A stretch of 11,719 nt of DNA from NCBI GenBank assembly GCA_900551585.1, contig URWU01000023.1, forward strand, positions 1-11,719, read 5' to 3'. Below the pieces are notes generated by a model. That model had not been told where the DNA came from. It worked only from the letters and a program-made list of their open reading frames with translations, and did no database searches. Positions 1 to 9,001 of the stretch are shown here, piece after piece (the stretch's first letter is position 1; every line of letters begins with the position of its first letter). A program made the position numbers and the translations under genes. The stretch is from an uncultured Alphaproteobacteria bacterium. GTDB lineage: Bacteria; Pseudomonadota; Alphaproteobacteria; RF32; CAG-239.

Positions 1-47
1 GAGATGTAGCTCCGTCTCGTGGGCTCGGAGATGTGTATAAGAGACAG
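1..47. other. Illumina Nextera i7-side adapter (not genomic)
   Basis: Bases 1-5 match the end of the P7 oligo, 6-13 (gtagctcc) are an 8-base i7 index, 14-28 are the Read 2 primer part (gtctcgtgggctcgg), and 29-47 are the Tn5 mosaic end (AGATGTGTATAAGAGACAG). The order and spacing are exactly those of a Nextera library molecule. This stretch should be masked. Genomic sequence starts at 48. Confidence 0.98.
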
Positions 48-130
48 GTTCTTTGTTGAGCGGGGATTTTTTTGTTCGGAATATGACTGCTATCAGCGGT
101 GATATGAATTAATCTTAAGGAGAAGATAGA
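48..130 (+). other. Unassigned left edge; possible last codons of an upstream gene
   Basis: No gene can be recognised here. One forward frame is open from base 50 to a TAA at 110-112 and would give a tail ending ISGDMN, which could be the end of an upstream gene or chance. It does not resemble the lysine-terminated end of ribosomal protein L7/L12 (rplL), the usual gene before rpoB. An AAGGAG at 117-122 looks like a Shine-Dalgarno but has no start codon at a useful distance. Confidence 0.3.
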
Positions 131-151
131 CTCATTTTTCAGAAAAATGAG
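131..151 (+). other. Perfect 9-bp hairpin in the upstream region
   Basis: CTCATTTTT (131-139) pairs perfectly with AAAAATGAG (143-151) across a 3-base loop, just after an orphan AAGGAG (117-122). It is AT-rich and has no T-run behind it, so it is not a standard intrinsic terminator. Its right arm hides the ATG at 147-149, the first ATG after the AAGGAG. Confidence 0.5.
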
Positions 152-159
152 GATTGCTG

Positions 160-247
160 CTGCAAACAGGTGCAGAATCTCTGAAAAGGGAAGCTTCGGA
201 TTTTGCAACGAAGGCCGCAGGTGAGGGAAAGAACTGCTAACTTGCAG
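160..247 (+). ncRNA. Candidate structured RNA upstream of rpoB (three-way junction)
   Basis: Three helices nest without conflict. The closing helix is CTGCAA (160-165) with TTGCAG (242-247). Helix 2 is GCAGAATC (172-179) with GATTTTGC (199-206), including one G-U pair, extended after a two-base bulge by TGAA (182-185) with TTCG (195-198). Helix 3 is a short GCAG (217-220) with CTGC (234-237). The arrangement suggests a folded leader or a small RNA. It lies upstream of the best promoter candidate (-10 at 285-290), so it may belong to an earlier transcript. I could not match it to the L10 (rplJ) leader or any other family I know. The helices are short and found by eye, so chance remains possible. 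Confidence 0.35.
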
Positions 248-260
248 ATTTTAATTGATT

Positions 261-290
261 TTTAACTATCGGTGAGGATGAGGTTATAAT
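261..290 (+). promoter_or_regulatory. Candidate housekeeping promoter for rpoBC
   Basis: A perfect TATAAT -10 box (285-290) lies 18 bases after TTTAAC (261-266), a partial match to TTGACA. The expected start near 297 would leave a 5' leader of about 250 bases before rpoB. A weaker alternative is TTGCAA (346-351) with TATAAA (367-372) at 15 bases spacing. The assignment rests on box similarity and position only. Confidence 0.45.
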
Positions 291-478
291 AAAATTGTTA
301 TTGATAAAAAAGCTAAAAAACTTGCCTCTCAATCGATAATATAGCTTGCAATTTTAGACTCAAAGGTATAAAAATAGACGAATTTATAAGCTATTATTTT
401 GCGAATCGCGTCAAGAGGAAGAAATTTCCTACGGTTTGGCGTGGTTTTTCGTTTAAAAAATCTAGATTTTTCAACTTT

Positions 479-518
479 CTGCGGTCGGGGTGCGGTTTTT
501 CCGCCAGTATAGTCGCAG
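479..518 (+). promoter_or_regulatory. Leader hairpin just upstream of the rpoB RBS
   Basis: CTGCG (479-483) pairs with CGCAG (514-518), enclosing a second hairpin GCGG (492-495), T5 loop, CCGC (501-504). The structure ends 13 bases before the AAGGA ribosome binding site (532-536) of rpoB. In many proteobacteria the region before rpoB carries an attenuator or RNase III processing hairpin. This could be an analogue, but there is no T-run, so termination here is unlikely. Confidence 0.4.
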
Positions 519-546
519 AATCATAACCTATAAGGATTAAAGCATA

Positions 547-3500
547 ATGTTGAAGTCTTATACGAACAAAAAACGTGTAAGAAGAAGTTTCGGCAGAATC
601 GATGCTGTTGCAGATATGCCGAGCTTAATCGAAATTCAAAAAGGTTCTTATGACAGCTTTATCCAGGTTCCGGGGGCAGAACCCTGCGAATTTGGCCTGG
701 AAGAAGTTTTCAAATCCATTTTCCCAATCAAAGATTTTTCCGGTAACGGCGAATTAGAGTTTGTTAAATATGAACTCGAAGAGCCGAAATATGACGTTGA
801 TGAATGTATCAAACGTGATATGACCTATGCCGCTCCCGTCAAAGCAACCCTGCGTTTGGTTGTTTGGGATACCGACGAAGCTACCGGCGCAAAATCTATT
901 CACGATATTAAAGAGCAAGACGTTTATATGGGCGATATCCCGTTGATGACAGATAAAGGTACCTTTATCTGCAACGGTACCGAGCGTGTTGTCGTTTCGC
1001 AAATGCACCGTTCTCCGGGCGTGTTCTTTGATCATGACAAAGGTAAGACTGTCGCTTCCGGTAAATATCTGTTTGCCGCCCGCGTTATCCCTTACCGCGG
1101 TTCATGGTTAGATTTTGAATTTGACGCCAAAGATTTGCTCTATGCACGTATCGACCGCCGCCGTAAGCTGCCGATTACTTCGGTTTTGTATTCTTTGTAT
1201 TCCAAAGCAACCGAAGAAAAAATCGCTAAGCTGGCTAAAGAAGGTAAAAAGATTGATCCGGCCGAAATCAAAGGTATGGATAAAGAAGAAATCTTGAATT
1301 ACTTCTATGATGTTGATAGTTATGTTGCCGACAAAAAAGCCTGGAAAGTTAAATTCGAACCCTCTCGTATGAAAGGCGTTAAATTTGACTTTGATTTGGT
1401 TAATGCCAAAACCGGCGATGTTGTTTTGGAGCAGGGCAAAAAGCTTTCTCCGCGTCTGGCTCAGAAACTGGCTGACGAAGGTTTGGAATTCTACAAAGTT
1501 GCCGCTGAACAAATGATCGGCAAATTCCTGGCTTCCAATGTTGTTGAAAACAAAACAGGTGAAATCATTGCCGAAGCCGGTGATGAAATCTCAGAAGAAA
1601 TGCTTGAGAAAATTGCTAAAGCCAAAATCGGCGAAGTTAAAACTCTGTTTATTGACGGTGTGAATGTCGGACCTTATATCCGCAACACTCTGGCTGCAGA
1701 CAAAAACTCCTGCCGCGAAGAAGCTTTGCTGGATATCTACCGTGTTATGCGCCCGGGTGAACCGCCTACCTATGAGACCGCTGATCAGCTGTTTAACGGT
1801 TTGTTCTTTGACATTGACCGTTATGACCTGTCTTCTGTCGGCCGCGTTAAAATGAACGTTGCTCTGGACATCTCTTTTGATGATGCTCCGGATACTTACC
1901 GCGTTTTGCGCAAAGACGATATTCTGCGTATTGTCAAACGTTTGGTTGAACTGCGTGACGGCAAAGGCGAAGTTGATGATATTGACCACCTCGGCAACCG
2001 TCGTGTCCGTTCGGTCGGCGAATTGATGGAAAACCAATATCGTATGGGCTTGCTGAGAATGGAAAGAGCCATTCGCGAAAGAATGTCTTCCGAAGTTCTG
2101 AATAATGTCAAACCTCAGGATTTGGTCAATGCCAAACCGATTGCTTCGGTTATCCGCGAGTTCTTCGGTTCTTCACAGTTGTCACAATTTATGGATCAGA
2201 ACAACCCGTTGTCCGAGATTACCCATAAGCGTCGTTTGTCCGCATTGGGACCCGGCGGTTTGTCTCGTGAACGCGCCGGATTTGAAGTCCGAGACGTACA
2301 CCCGACTCACTACGGCCGTATCTGCCCGATTGAAACACCTGAAGGTCCGAACATCGGTTTGATTAACTCTTTGTCGACTTATGCCCGCATCAACAAATAC
2401 GGCTTCATTGAATGTCCGTATCGTAAAGTTGTAAACGGCGTTGTTACCAAAGAAGTTGTTTATCTGTCAGCCAATGAAGAAGGTAAGTTCAAAATTGCGG
2501 AAGCTAATGCGAAAGTCAAAGCTGACGGCAATTTTGAAAATGATATGATTGCCTGCCGCAAAGCCGGTGAGTTTGAATTTGCAAAACCGGAAGAAATCGA
2601 CTTCATCGACGTTTCGCCGAAACAGTTGGTTTCTGTTGCGACTGCTTTGATTCCGTTCTTGGAAAACGATGACGCAAACCGTGCCTTGATGGGTGCAAAC
2701 ATGCAGCGCCAAGCTGTTCCTTTGCTCCGTTCCGAGGCTCCTCTGGTCGGTACCGGTGTTGAAGGCACTGTTGCCAAAGATTCCGGTGCAACGGTTGTTG
2801 CCAAACGCGACGGTATTGTTTCTCAGGTTGACGCGACCCGTATCGTTGTTACCTCTGAGGGTGAAAACGTTACCGATGCCGGCGTTGATATTTACAAATT
2901 GCAGAAGTTCCGCCGTTCAAACCAGAATACCTGCATTAATCAGGTTCCGCTGGTTAAAGTCGGCGACAAGGTTAAAGCCGGTGACATTATGGCTGACGGC
3001 CCCTGCACCGAAATGGGCGAATTGGCCTTGGGTAAAAACGTTCTGGTTGCTTTCATGCCCTGGAACGGTTTGAACTACGAGGATGCGATTTTGCTGTCTG
3101 AGCGTATTTCCCGCGATGATGTCTTCACTTCTTTGCATATTGAAGAATTTGAAGTTATGGCCCGCGATACCAAACTCGGTCAGGAAGAAATCACCCGCGA
3201 TATTCCGAACGTTGGTGAAGAAGCTTTGCGCAACCTCGATGAGGCCGGCATTGTTTACATCGGCGCCGAAGTTAAAGCCGGTGATATTCTGGTCGGTAAA
3301 GTAACTCCGAAGGGTGAATCTCCGGTTACTCCGGAAGAGAAACTGCTGCGTGCCATCTTTGGTGAGAAAGCCTCTGATGTCCGCGATACTTCTCTGCGCG
3401 TTCAGCCGGGTATTGAAGGTATTGTTGTTGACGTTCACGTCTTCTCACGCCGCGGCGTTGAAAAAGACGAGCGTGCTTTGTCAATCGAGCAGGAAGAAAT

Positions 3501-4719
3501 TTCGGCTCTGGCTAAAGACCGCGATGATGAAATCAACATTATCCGCACCAACTTTGAAAGCCGTTTGAAATCAATGCTGCTTGGTCATGTTGTTGTTGAC
3601 GCCCCGAAAGGCATTTCAAAGAATACAACTCTGACGGCTGATGTTCTGGAAAGCATTCCGGCTTCTCAGTGGCGCAAGATTGTGGTTAAAGATGAAGACA
3701 TTATGTCTAAAATCGAAGAACTGCTGGCTGCTTATGATGCCCGTGTCGAAAAAATCCAGAAACACTTTGACAACAAAGTTGAAAAAGTTCAGCGCGGCGA
3801 TGATTTGCTGCCGGGCGTTCTGAAGATGGTTAAAGTCTTCATTGCGACCAAACGTAAAATCCAAACCGGTGATAAAATCGCCGGACGCCACGGTAACAAA
3901 GGTACAATTTCCCGCGTTCTGCCGTTGCAGGATATGCCCTACATGGAAGACGGTACAGCTGTTGATATCGTTCTGAACCCGTTGGGTGTGCCTTCTCGTA
4001 TGAACGTCGGTCAAATTTTGGAAACCCACTTGGGCTGGGCCGCTCGTGCTCTCGGTGAGAGATTGAACGAGATGATGGAACAGTACAAGAGAGGCGAAAA
4101 GACCATTAAAGAACTCAACGAAGAACTGAAAAATGTTTACGGTGAGAAACAGTACAAAGAAGATATTAAATCTTTGAACGAAGAAGAACTGACTGAAATG
4201 GTTTCCAACCTCAAACGCGGTGTTCCGATGGCTACTCCTGTATTTGACGGTGCAACCGGTGATGACATTAACTCGATGTTGTCTCTGGCCAACCTGCCGA
4301 CATCTGGTCAGATTGACCTTTATGACGGCCGTACCGGTGAGAAATTTGACCGTAAGGTTACCGTAGGTATTATCTACATGCTTAAACTTCACCACATTGT
4401 CGACGAGAAAATGCATGCTCGTTCTGTTGGTCCGTACTCTCTGGTTACTCAGCAACCTCTGGGTGGTAAGGCTCAATTCGGTGGTCAACGTTTCGGTGAG
4501 ATGGAAGTATGGGCTCTCCAGGCTTATGGTGCTGCTTATACTCTGCAGGAAATGTTAACCGTTAAATCCGATGACGTAAACGGCCGTACCAAAGTTTATG
4601 AGGCCATTGTTCGCGGCGATGACGGATTTGAGGCCGGTATTCCGGAATCCTTTAACGTTCTTGTTAAAGAAATCAAATCTCTGTGCCTGAACGTCGAACT
4701 GTTGAACGAAGAAGTTTAA
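547..4719 (+). CDS. rpoB: DNA-directed RNA polymerase subunit beta
   Basis: This is the full-length beta subunit (1390 aa), which forms one side of the RNA polymerase active-site cleft. E. coli beta is 1342 aa; the extra length is largely before the rifampicin region, in the lobe insert (about residues 220-365). The rifampicin pocket (about 539-570) reads SQLSQFMDQNNPLSEITHKR, with D550, H560 and S565 matching E. coli D516, H526 and S531, so it is of the susceptible type. The catalytic-site lysines in DKIAGRHGNKG are K1110 and K1118 (E. coli K1065 and K1073). A second lineage insert lies at about 967-1090, followed by the C-terminal clamp segment through GGKAQFGGQRFGEMEVWALQ. The ATG at 547 follows AAGGA (532-536) by 10 bases and gives the alphaproteobacterial-style start MLKSYTNKKRVRRSFGRI. 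It is co-transcribed with rpoC 20 bases downstream. I see no frameshift or missing motif. Confidence 0.99.
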   Translation: MLKSYTNKKRVRRSFGRIDAVADMPSLIEIQKGSYDSFIQVPGAEPCEFGLEEVFKSIFPIKDFSGNGELEFVKYELEEPKYDVDECIKRDMTYAAPVKATLRLVVWDTDEATGAKSIHDIKEQDVYMGDIPLMTDKGTFICNGTERVVVSQMHRSPGVFFDHDKGKTVASGKYLFAARVIPYRGSWLDFEFDAKDLLYARIDRRRKLPITSVLYSLYSKATEEKIAKLAKEGKKIDPAEIKGMDKEEILNYFYDVDSYVADKKAWKVKFEPSRMKGVKFDFDLVNAKTGDVVLEQGKKLSPRLAQKLADEGLEFYKVAAEQMIGKFLASNVVENKTGEIIAEAGDEISEEMLEKIAKAKIGEVKTLFIDGVNVGPYIRNTLAADKNSCREEALLDIYRVMRPGEPPTYETADQLFNGLFFDIDRYDLSSVGRVKMNVALDISFDDAPDTYRVLRKDDILRIVKRLVELRDGKGEVDDIDHLGNRRVRSVGELMENQYRMGLLRMERAIRERMSSEVLNNVKPQDLVNAKPIASVIREFFGSSQLSQFMDQNNPLSEITHKRRLSALGPGGLSRERAGFEVRDVHPTHYGRICPIETPEGPNIGLINSLSTYARINKYGFIECPYRKVVNGVVTKEVVYLSANEEGKFKIAEANAKVKADGNFENDMIACRKAGEFEFAKPEEIDFIDVSPKQLVSVATALIPFLENDDANRALMGANMQRQAVPLLRSEAPLVGTGVEGTVAKDSGATVVAKRDGIVSQVDATRIVVTSEGENVTDAGVDIYKLQKFRRSNQNTCINQVPLVKVGDKVKAGDIMADGPCTEMGELALGKNVLVAFMPWNGLNYEDAILLSERISRDDVFTSLHIEEFEVMARDTKLGQEEITRDIPNVGEEALRNLDEAGIVYIGAEVKAGDILVGKVTPKGESPVTPEEKLLRAIFGEKASDVRDTSLRVQPGIEGIVVDVHVFSRRGVEKDERALSIEQEEISALAKDRDDEINIIRTNFESRLKSMLLGHVVVDAPKGISKNTTLTADVLESIPASQWRKIVVKDEDIMSKIEELLAAYDARVEKIQKHFDNKVEKVQRGDDLLPGVLKMVKVFIATKRKIQTGDKIAGRHGNKGTISRVLPLQDMPYMEDGTAVDIVLNPLGVPSRMNVGQILETHLGWAARALGERLNEMMEQYKRGEKTIKELNEELKNVYGEKQYKEDIKSLNEEELTEMVSNLKRGVPMATPVFDGATGDDINSMLSLANLPTSGQIDLYDGRTGEKFDRKVTVGIIYMLKLHHIVDEKMHARSVGPYSLVTQQPLGGKAQFGGQRFGEMEVWALQAYGAAYTLQEMLTVKSDDVNGRTKVYEAIVRGDDGFEAGIPESFNVLVKEIKSLCLNVELLNEEV

Positions 4720-4739
4720 GGAAAAGGAGTAAGATATAA

Positions 4740-7700
4740 ATGAATGATATAATGAAATATTTTGGTCAGCAGGTCTCAGGTGAATCTTTTGACCAGATTA
4801 AAATTTCGATTGCCTCTCCTGAACAAATTCGTTCATGGTCTTACGGTGAAGTTAAAAAGCCGGAAACCATCAACTATCGTACGTTCAAACCTGAGCGCGA
4901 CGGTTTGTTCTGTGCTCGTATTTTCGGTCCTGTCAAGGATTACGAATGCTTGTGCGGCAAATATAAAAGAATGAAATACCGCGGCGTTGTCTGCGAAAAG
5001 TGCGGCGTTGAAGTCACACTTTCCAAAGTTCGTCGTGAGAGAATGGGCCATATTGAGTTAGCCGCTCCGGTTGCTCACATCTGGTTCTTGAAATCTCTGC
5101 CGAGCCGTATCGCCATTCTGACCGATATTCCGATGAAAGCTTTGGAACGCGTTCTGTATTTTGAGAGCTACATTGTTATCGAACCGGGTCTGACCCCGTT
5201 GTCGGTTAATGAGCTTTTGACTGAAGAACAGTATCAGGAAGCGATTGACGAATATGGCGAAGATGCTTTCCGTGCCGGTATCGGTGCCGAAGCTTTGAAA
5301 GAAATTTTGGCTTCTATTGATTTGGAGGCTGAACAGGCTGCCATTCGTGAAGAGCTGAAAGACAACGCTTCGGAAGCAAAACGCAAAAAACTGGTTAAAC
5401 GCCTGAAAATCATTGAAGCTTTCTTGGAATCAAACACCAAGCCGGAATGGATGATTTTGGATGTTCTGCCGGTTATTCCGCCTGAGCTGCGCCCGTTGGT
5501 GCCTCTGGACGGCGGTCGTTTTGCAACTTCCGATCTGAACGATTTGTATCGTCGCGTGATCAACCGTAACAACCGTTTGAAGAGATTGATGGAACTGCAC
5601 GCTCCCGACATTATTATCCGTAATGAAAAGAGAATGCTGCAGGAATCAGTTGACGCTTTGTTTGACAACGGCCGCCGCGCCCGCGCGATTACCGGTACCA
5701 ACAAACGTCCGTTGAAATCTCTGTCAGATATGTTGAAAGGTAAGCAAGGTCGTTTCCGTCAGAACCTCTTGGGTAAACGTGTTGACTATTCCGGCCGTTC
5801 GGTTATTACCGTTGGTCCGGAACTCAAACTGCACCAGTGCGGTCTGCCGAAGAAAATGGCTCTGGAATTGTTCAAACCTTTCGTTTATGCAAAACTGGAA
5901 CTTTATGGTCACGCGACTACGATTAAAGCAGCAAAACGCATGGTCGAAAAAGAGCGTCCGGAAGTTTGGGATATCTTGGAAGAGGTTATCCGCGAGCACC
6001 CGGTTATGCTGAACCGTGCGCCGACCCTGCACAGACTTGGTATTCAGGCTTTTGAACCGGTTCTGGTAGAAGGTAAAGCCATTCACTTGCACCCGTTAGT
6101 TTGTACAGCGTTCAACGCCGACTTCGACGGTGACCAAATGGCTGTCCACGTTCCGTTGTCTGTTGAAGCCCAGCTTGAAGCCCGTGTCTTGATGATGTCT
6201 ACCAACAACATCTTGTCGCCTGCTTCCGGTAAGCCGATTATCGTTCCTTCACAAGATATGGTTCTGGGTATTTACTACCTGACATATGAAGCTGAGGGTT
6301 TGACCGGCGAGGGTTCTGTTTTTGCCGATACGGATGAAGTCGAAATGGCTCTGGACGCCAAAGCTGTTGATTTGCACTCCAAAATCAAATGCCGCATGGA
6401 ATATGTGGCTGATGACGGTGAAATCAAGACCGGCATTGTTGAAACAACTCCGGGTCGTATTTTGGTTTCGCAGATTCTGCCGAAGCACAAAAACGTTCCT
6501 TTCTCTCTGGTTAACCGTTTGGTTAAAAAGAAAGAAATCGGTGAAATCATTGATATTGTTTATCGTCACTGTGGCCAGAAAGAAACTGTTCTGTTCGTCG
6601 ATAAAATCATGACCTTAGGTTTTACCAATGCTTGTAAGGCAGGTATTTCTTTCGGTAAGGACGATTTGATTGTTCCTGACGCTAAGAAAGAACTGATTGC
6701 CGAAACCGAGAAACAGGTTAAAGAGTTTGAGCAGCAATACCAAAACGGTTTGATTACCAAAGGTGAAAAATATAACAAGGTGGTCGATATCTGGGCTGCT
6801 TGCACCGACAAAATTGCTGATGAAATGATGAAAAACATTTCTAAGACCGAACATGGTTATATCAACTCCGTCTACATGATGGCTCACTCCGGTGCGCGTG
6901 GTTCTGCCGCACAAATGCGCCAGTTGGCCGGTATGCGCGGTTTGATGGCGAAACCTTCCGGTGAAATTATCGAACAACCGATTATTTCAAACTTTAAAGA
7001 AGGTCTGACCGTGTTGGAATACTTTAACTCAACCCACGGTGCCCGTAAAGGTTTGGCCGATACCGCATTGAAGACCGCTAACTCCGGTTATCTGACCCGT
7101 CGTCTGGTTGATGTCGCTCAGGATGTTGTTATTACCGAAACCGACTGCGGAACCGAGCGCGGCATTATTGTTCGTCCGGTTGTTGACGGCGGTAATGTTA
7201 TCGTTTCTATCGGTGAGAGAATTCTGGGTCGTACGATTCAGGAAGATATTCTGCATCCTGAAACCGGCGAGCTGGTTCTGCCTAAAGGCAAACTGGTTGA
7301 TGAAAACGACGTTGAAGCCGTTGAAAAAGCCGGTGTTGAGCAGGTTAAAATCCGTTCGGTTCTGACTTGCGAAAGTGCTGAAGGCGTTTGCGCTGCATGT
7401 TATGGCCGTGACCTGGCCCGCGGTACTCCGGTCAACATCGGTGAAGCTGTCGGCGTTATTGCCGCCCAGTCAATCGGTGAGCCCGGTACCCAGCTGACCA
7501 TGAGAACCTTCCACATCGGTGGTGCCGCTCAGAAAGGCGCCGAGCAGGCTTCTATTGAAGTTCCGTTTGCCGGTGTGATGAATCTCGAAAATCAACATGT
7601 GGTTTATAACAAAGAAGGCAATGGTATTATCTTGTCCCGTAACTGCGAAATCGTTATCGTTGACGCAAACGGCCGCGAGAAATCCCGCCACCATATCCCT

Positions 7701-8891
7701 TACGGTACCAAACTGCTGGTTAAAGAAGGCGATAAGGTTAAGAAGGGACAGAAAGTTGCCGAGTGGGATCCGTTTACCGTTCCGGTTATTTCTGAAAAAG
7801 CCGGTAAGGTTGAACTGGTTGACTTGATTAATAATATTTCTGTTAAGGAATCTACCGATGAAACAACCGGTATCACTTCTAAGGTTGTTATTGACTGGCG
7901 TTCAAGCGCTGCCAATGCCGGCCTGAAACCGAGTATTATTCTCAAAGACGCCAAGGGCAAACCCGTTACTTATGATAACGGCAAAGAGGTTCGCTACTAC
8001 GTTTCCGTTGATGCCATTTTGTCTGTTGACAACGGTCAGGAAATCGAAGTCGGTGATGTTCTCGCCCGTATCCCGAGAGAAAGCTCAAAAACCAAAGATA
8101 TTACCGGTGGTCTGCCGCGCGTTGCCGAGCTGTTTGAAGCCCGCCGCCCGAAAGATCAGGCTATTATCTCCGATATTGACGGTATGGTTGAATTTGGCAA
8201 AGACTATAAAGCCAAACAGCGTATTACCGTTGTACCGAAGAAAGGTAACCCGATTGAATACCTGATTCCGAAAGGACGTCATCTGGTTGTTCAAGACGGT
8301 GATATCGTTAAGAAAGGCGACATGCTGGTAGAAGGTACTCCTGCTCCTCATGATATTCTGCGTGTTCTCGGTGTTGAGAAGCTGGCTGAATATCTGGTTA
8401 AAGAAGTTCAGGACGTTTACCGTCTGCAAGGTGTTAAGATTAATGACAAGCATATTGAAGTTATTGTTTCGCAGATGCTGCGCAAGGTTGAGATTACCGC
8501 TCCCGGTGATACCACCTTCCTGGTCGGCGAACAGGTTGACCGTGATGTGTTTGAAGCTGAGAATGCAAAGGTTATTGCCAACGGCGAAAATCCGGCTGAA
8601 GCCGATCCGATTTTGCTCGGTATTACCAAAGCTTCTCTGCAGACCAAGTCATTTATCTCTGCCGCTTCCTTCCAGGAAACAACCCGCGTCTTGACTGAGG
8701 CTGCCGTTGAAGGCAAAGTCGACAGACTGAGCGGATTGAAAGAAAACGTTATCGTCGGTCGTTTAATCCCGGCCGGTACAGGTAATGTTCTCCGAGCCCT
8801 GAAGAAAGTTGCAGCTCAGAATGATAAGGAAATCTTGTCGCTTAAAGAAGAAGCTGCTGCCGCACAGTTAGAAAGTTCGGCAAATGAATAA
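4740..8891 (+). CDS. rpoC: DNA-directed RNA polymerase subunit beta'
   Basis: This is the full-length beta' subunit (1383 aa; E. coli 1407 aa), the catalytic partner of beta. The N-terminal zinc site is C70, C72, C85 and C88. The magnesium-binding loop NADFDGD puts catalytic aspartates at D461, D463 and D465. The second zinc site is C803, C877, C884 and C887, spaced as in E. coli. The trigger-loop start TQLTMRTFHIGGAA includes R922 and H925 (E. coli R933 and H936). A proteobacterial SI3-type insert follows to about residue 1110, and the end carries the conserved NVIVGRLIPAGTG. The ATG at 4740 sits 10 bases after AAGGAG (4724-4729). It is preferred over ATG 4752 because it places the first zinc cysteines at exactly the E. 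coli positions. The 20-base gap from rpoB indicates one operon; the transcript probably ends at 9021-9050. Confidence 0.99.
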   Translation: MNDIMKYFGQQVSGESFDQIKISIASPEQIRSWSYGEVKKPETINYRTFKPERDGLFCARIFGPVKDYECLCGKYKRMKYRGVVCEKCGVEVTLSKVRRERMGHIELAAPVAHIWFLKSLPSRIAILTDIPMKALERVLYFESYIVIEPGLTPLSVNELLTEEQYQEAIDEYGEDAFRAGIGAEALKEILASIDLEAEQAAIREELKDNASEAKRKKLVKRLKIIEAFLESNTKPEWMILDVLPVIPPELRPLVPLDGGRFATSDLNDLYRRVINRNNRLKRLMELHAPDIIIRNEKRMLQESVDALFDNGRRARAITGTNKRPLKSLSDMLKGKQGRFRQNLLGKRVDYSGRSVITVGPELKLHQCGLPKKMALELFKPFVYAKLELYGHATTIKAAKRMVEKERPEVWDILEEVIREHPVMLNRAPTLHRLGIQAFEPVLVEGKAIHLHPLVCTAFNADFDGDQMAVHVPLSVEAQLEARVLMMSTNNILSPASGKPIIVPSQDMVLGIYYLTYEAEGLTGEGSVFADTDEVEMALDAKAVDLHSKIKCRMEYVADDGEIKTGIVETTPGRILVSQILPKHKNVPFSLVNRLVKKKEIGEIIDIVYRHCGQKETVLFVDKIMTLGFTNACKAGISFGKDDLIVPDAKKELIAETEKQVKEFEQQYQNGLITKGEKYNKVVDIWAACTDKIADEMMKNISKTEHGYINSVYMMAHSGARGSAAQMRQLAGMRGLMAKPSGEIIEQPIISNFKEGLTVLEYFNSTHGARKGLADTALKTANSGYLTRRLVDVAQDVVITETDCGTERGIIVRPVVDGGNVIVSIGERILGRTIQEDILHPETGELVLPKGKLVDENDVEAVEKAGVEQVKIRSVLTCESAEGVCAACYGRDLARGTPVNIGEAVGVIAAQSIGEPGTQLTMRTFHIGGAAQKGAEQASIEVPFAGVMNLENQHVVYNKEGNGIILSRNCEIVIVDANGREKSRHHIPYGTKLLVKEGDKVKKGQKVAEWDPFTVPVISEKAGKVELVDLINNISVKESTDETTGITSKVVIDWRSSAANAGLKPSIILKDAKGKPVTYDNGKEVRYYVSVDAILSVDNGQEIEVGDVLARIPRESSKTKDITGGLPRVAELFEARRPKDQAIISDIDGMVEFGKDYKAKQRITVVPKKGNPIEYLIPKGRHLVVQDGDIVKKGDMLVEGTPAPHDILRVLGVEKLAEYLVKEVQDVYRLQGVKINDKHIEVIVSQMLRKVEITAPGDTTFLVGEQVDRDVFEAENAKVIANGENPAEADPILLGITKASLQTKSFISAASFQETTRVLTEAAVEGKVDRLSGLKENVIVGRLIPAGTGNVLRALKKVAAQNDKEILSLKEEAAAAQLESSANE

Positions 8892-8897
8892 CTAAAA

Positions 8898-9001
8898 GGA
8901 TTTCGCAAAACGGCTTTCATGCCAGGAGTTTTCTCTTTCGTGTACTTAAGGTGTACACATCAGTTCAAAACGCCGTCGCAGCAAAGCCATTTATCGAAAC
9001 C
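8898..9001 (+). repeat. Nested imperfect inverted repeat after rpoC (possible 3' UTR RNA or palindromic element)
   Basis: Beginning six bases after the rpoC stop, outer arms GGATTTCG (8898-8905) and CGAAACC (8995-9001) pair with one bulged base. An AAA/TTT stretch continues the helix, then GGCTTT (8912-8917) pairs with AAAGCC (8983-8988), GTTTT (8928-8932) with AAAAC (8967-8971), and GTGTAC (8940-8945) with GTACAC (8953-8958) around a 7-base loop. All five pairings nest in one long stem. It is followed directly by the intrinsic terminator. It may be a stabilising 3' UTR, a small RNA released from the rpoC mRNA, or an inserted palindromic repeat. A 28-codon open frame (8919-9005) runs through it but lacks a well-placed ribosome binding site. 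Confidence 0.5.

Noticed and set aside
48..112. End of rplL (L7/L12) at the left edge
   Set aside because: All three forward frames stop early and none carries the conserved lysine-rich C-terminus of L7/L12.
147..224. 25-aa open frame starting MRIAAANRC near the left end, as a leader peptide
   Set aside because: The AAGGAG at 117-122 is 24 bases from the ATG and the ATG lies in a hairpin arm. The region is better explained by RNA pairing, and the frame is short enough to be chance.
150..250. tRNA or other standard RNA gene
   Set aside because: It has no acceptor/anticodon/T-arm arrangement, no GGTTCRA motif and no CCA end. The helices present have different spacing.
310..347. AAGCTA/TAGCTT inverted repeat (310-315 with 342-347) as an operator
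   Set aside because: Only 6 bp with a 26-base spacer in very AT-rich sequence, which is easily chance.
2161..2250. Rifampicin-resistance substitutions in RpoB
   Set aside because: D550, H560 and S565, the equivalents of the main resistance positions, all carry the susceptible residues.
3616..4488. 290-codon open frame on the minus strand inside rpoB
   Set aside because: It is an antisense shadow of the strongly biased rpoB codons. The product is F/N/V-rich with no recognisable domain, and rpoB is unquestionably the real gene.
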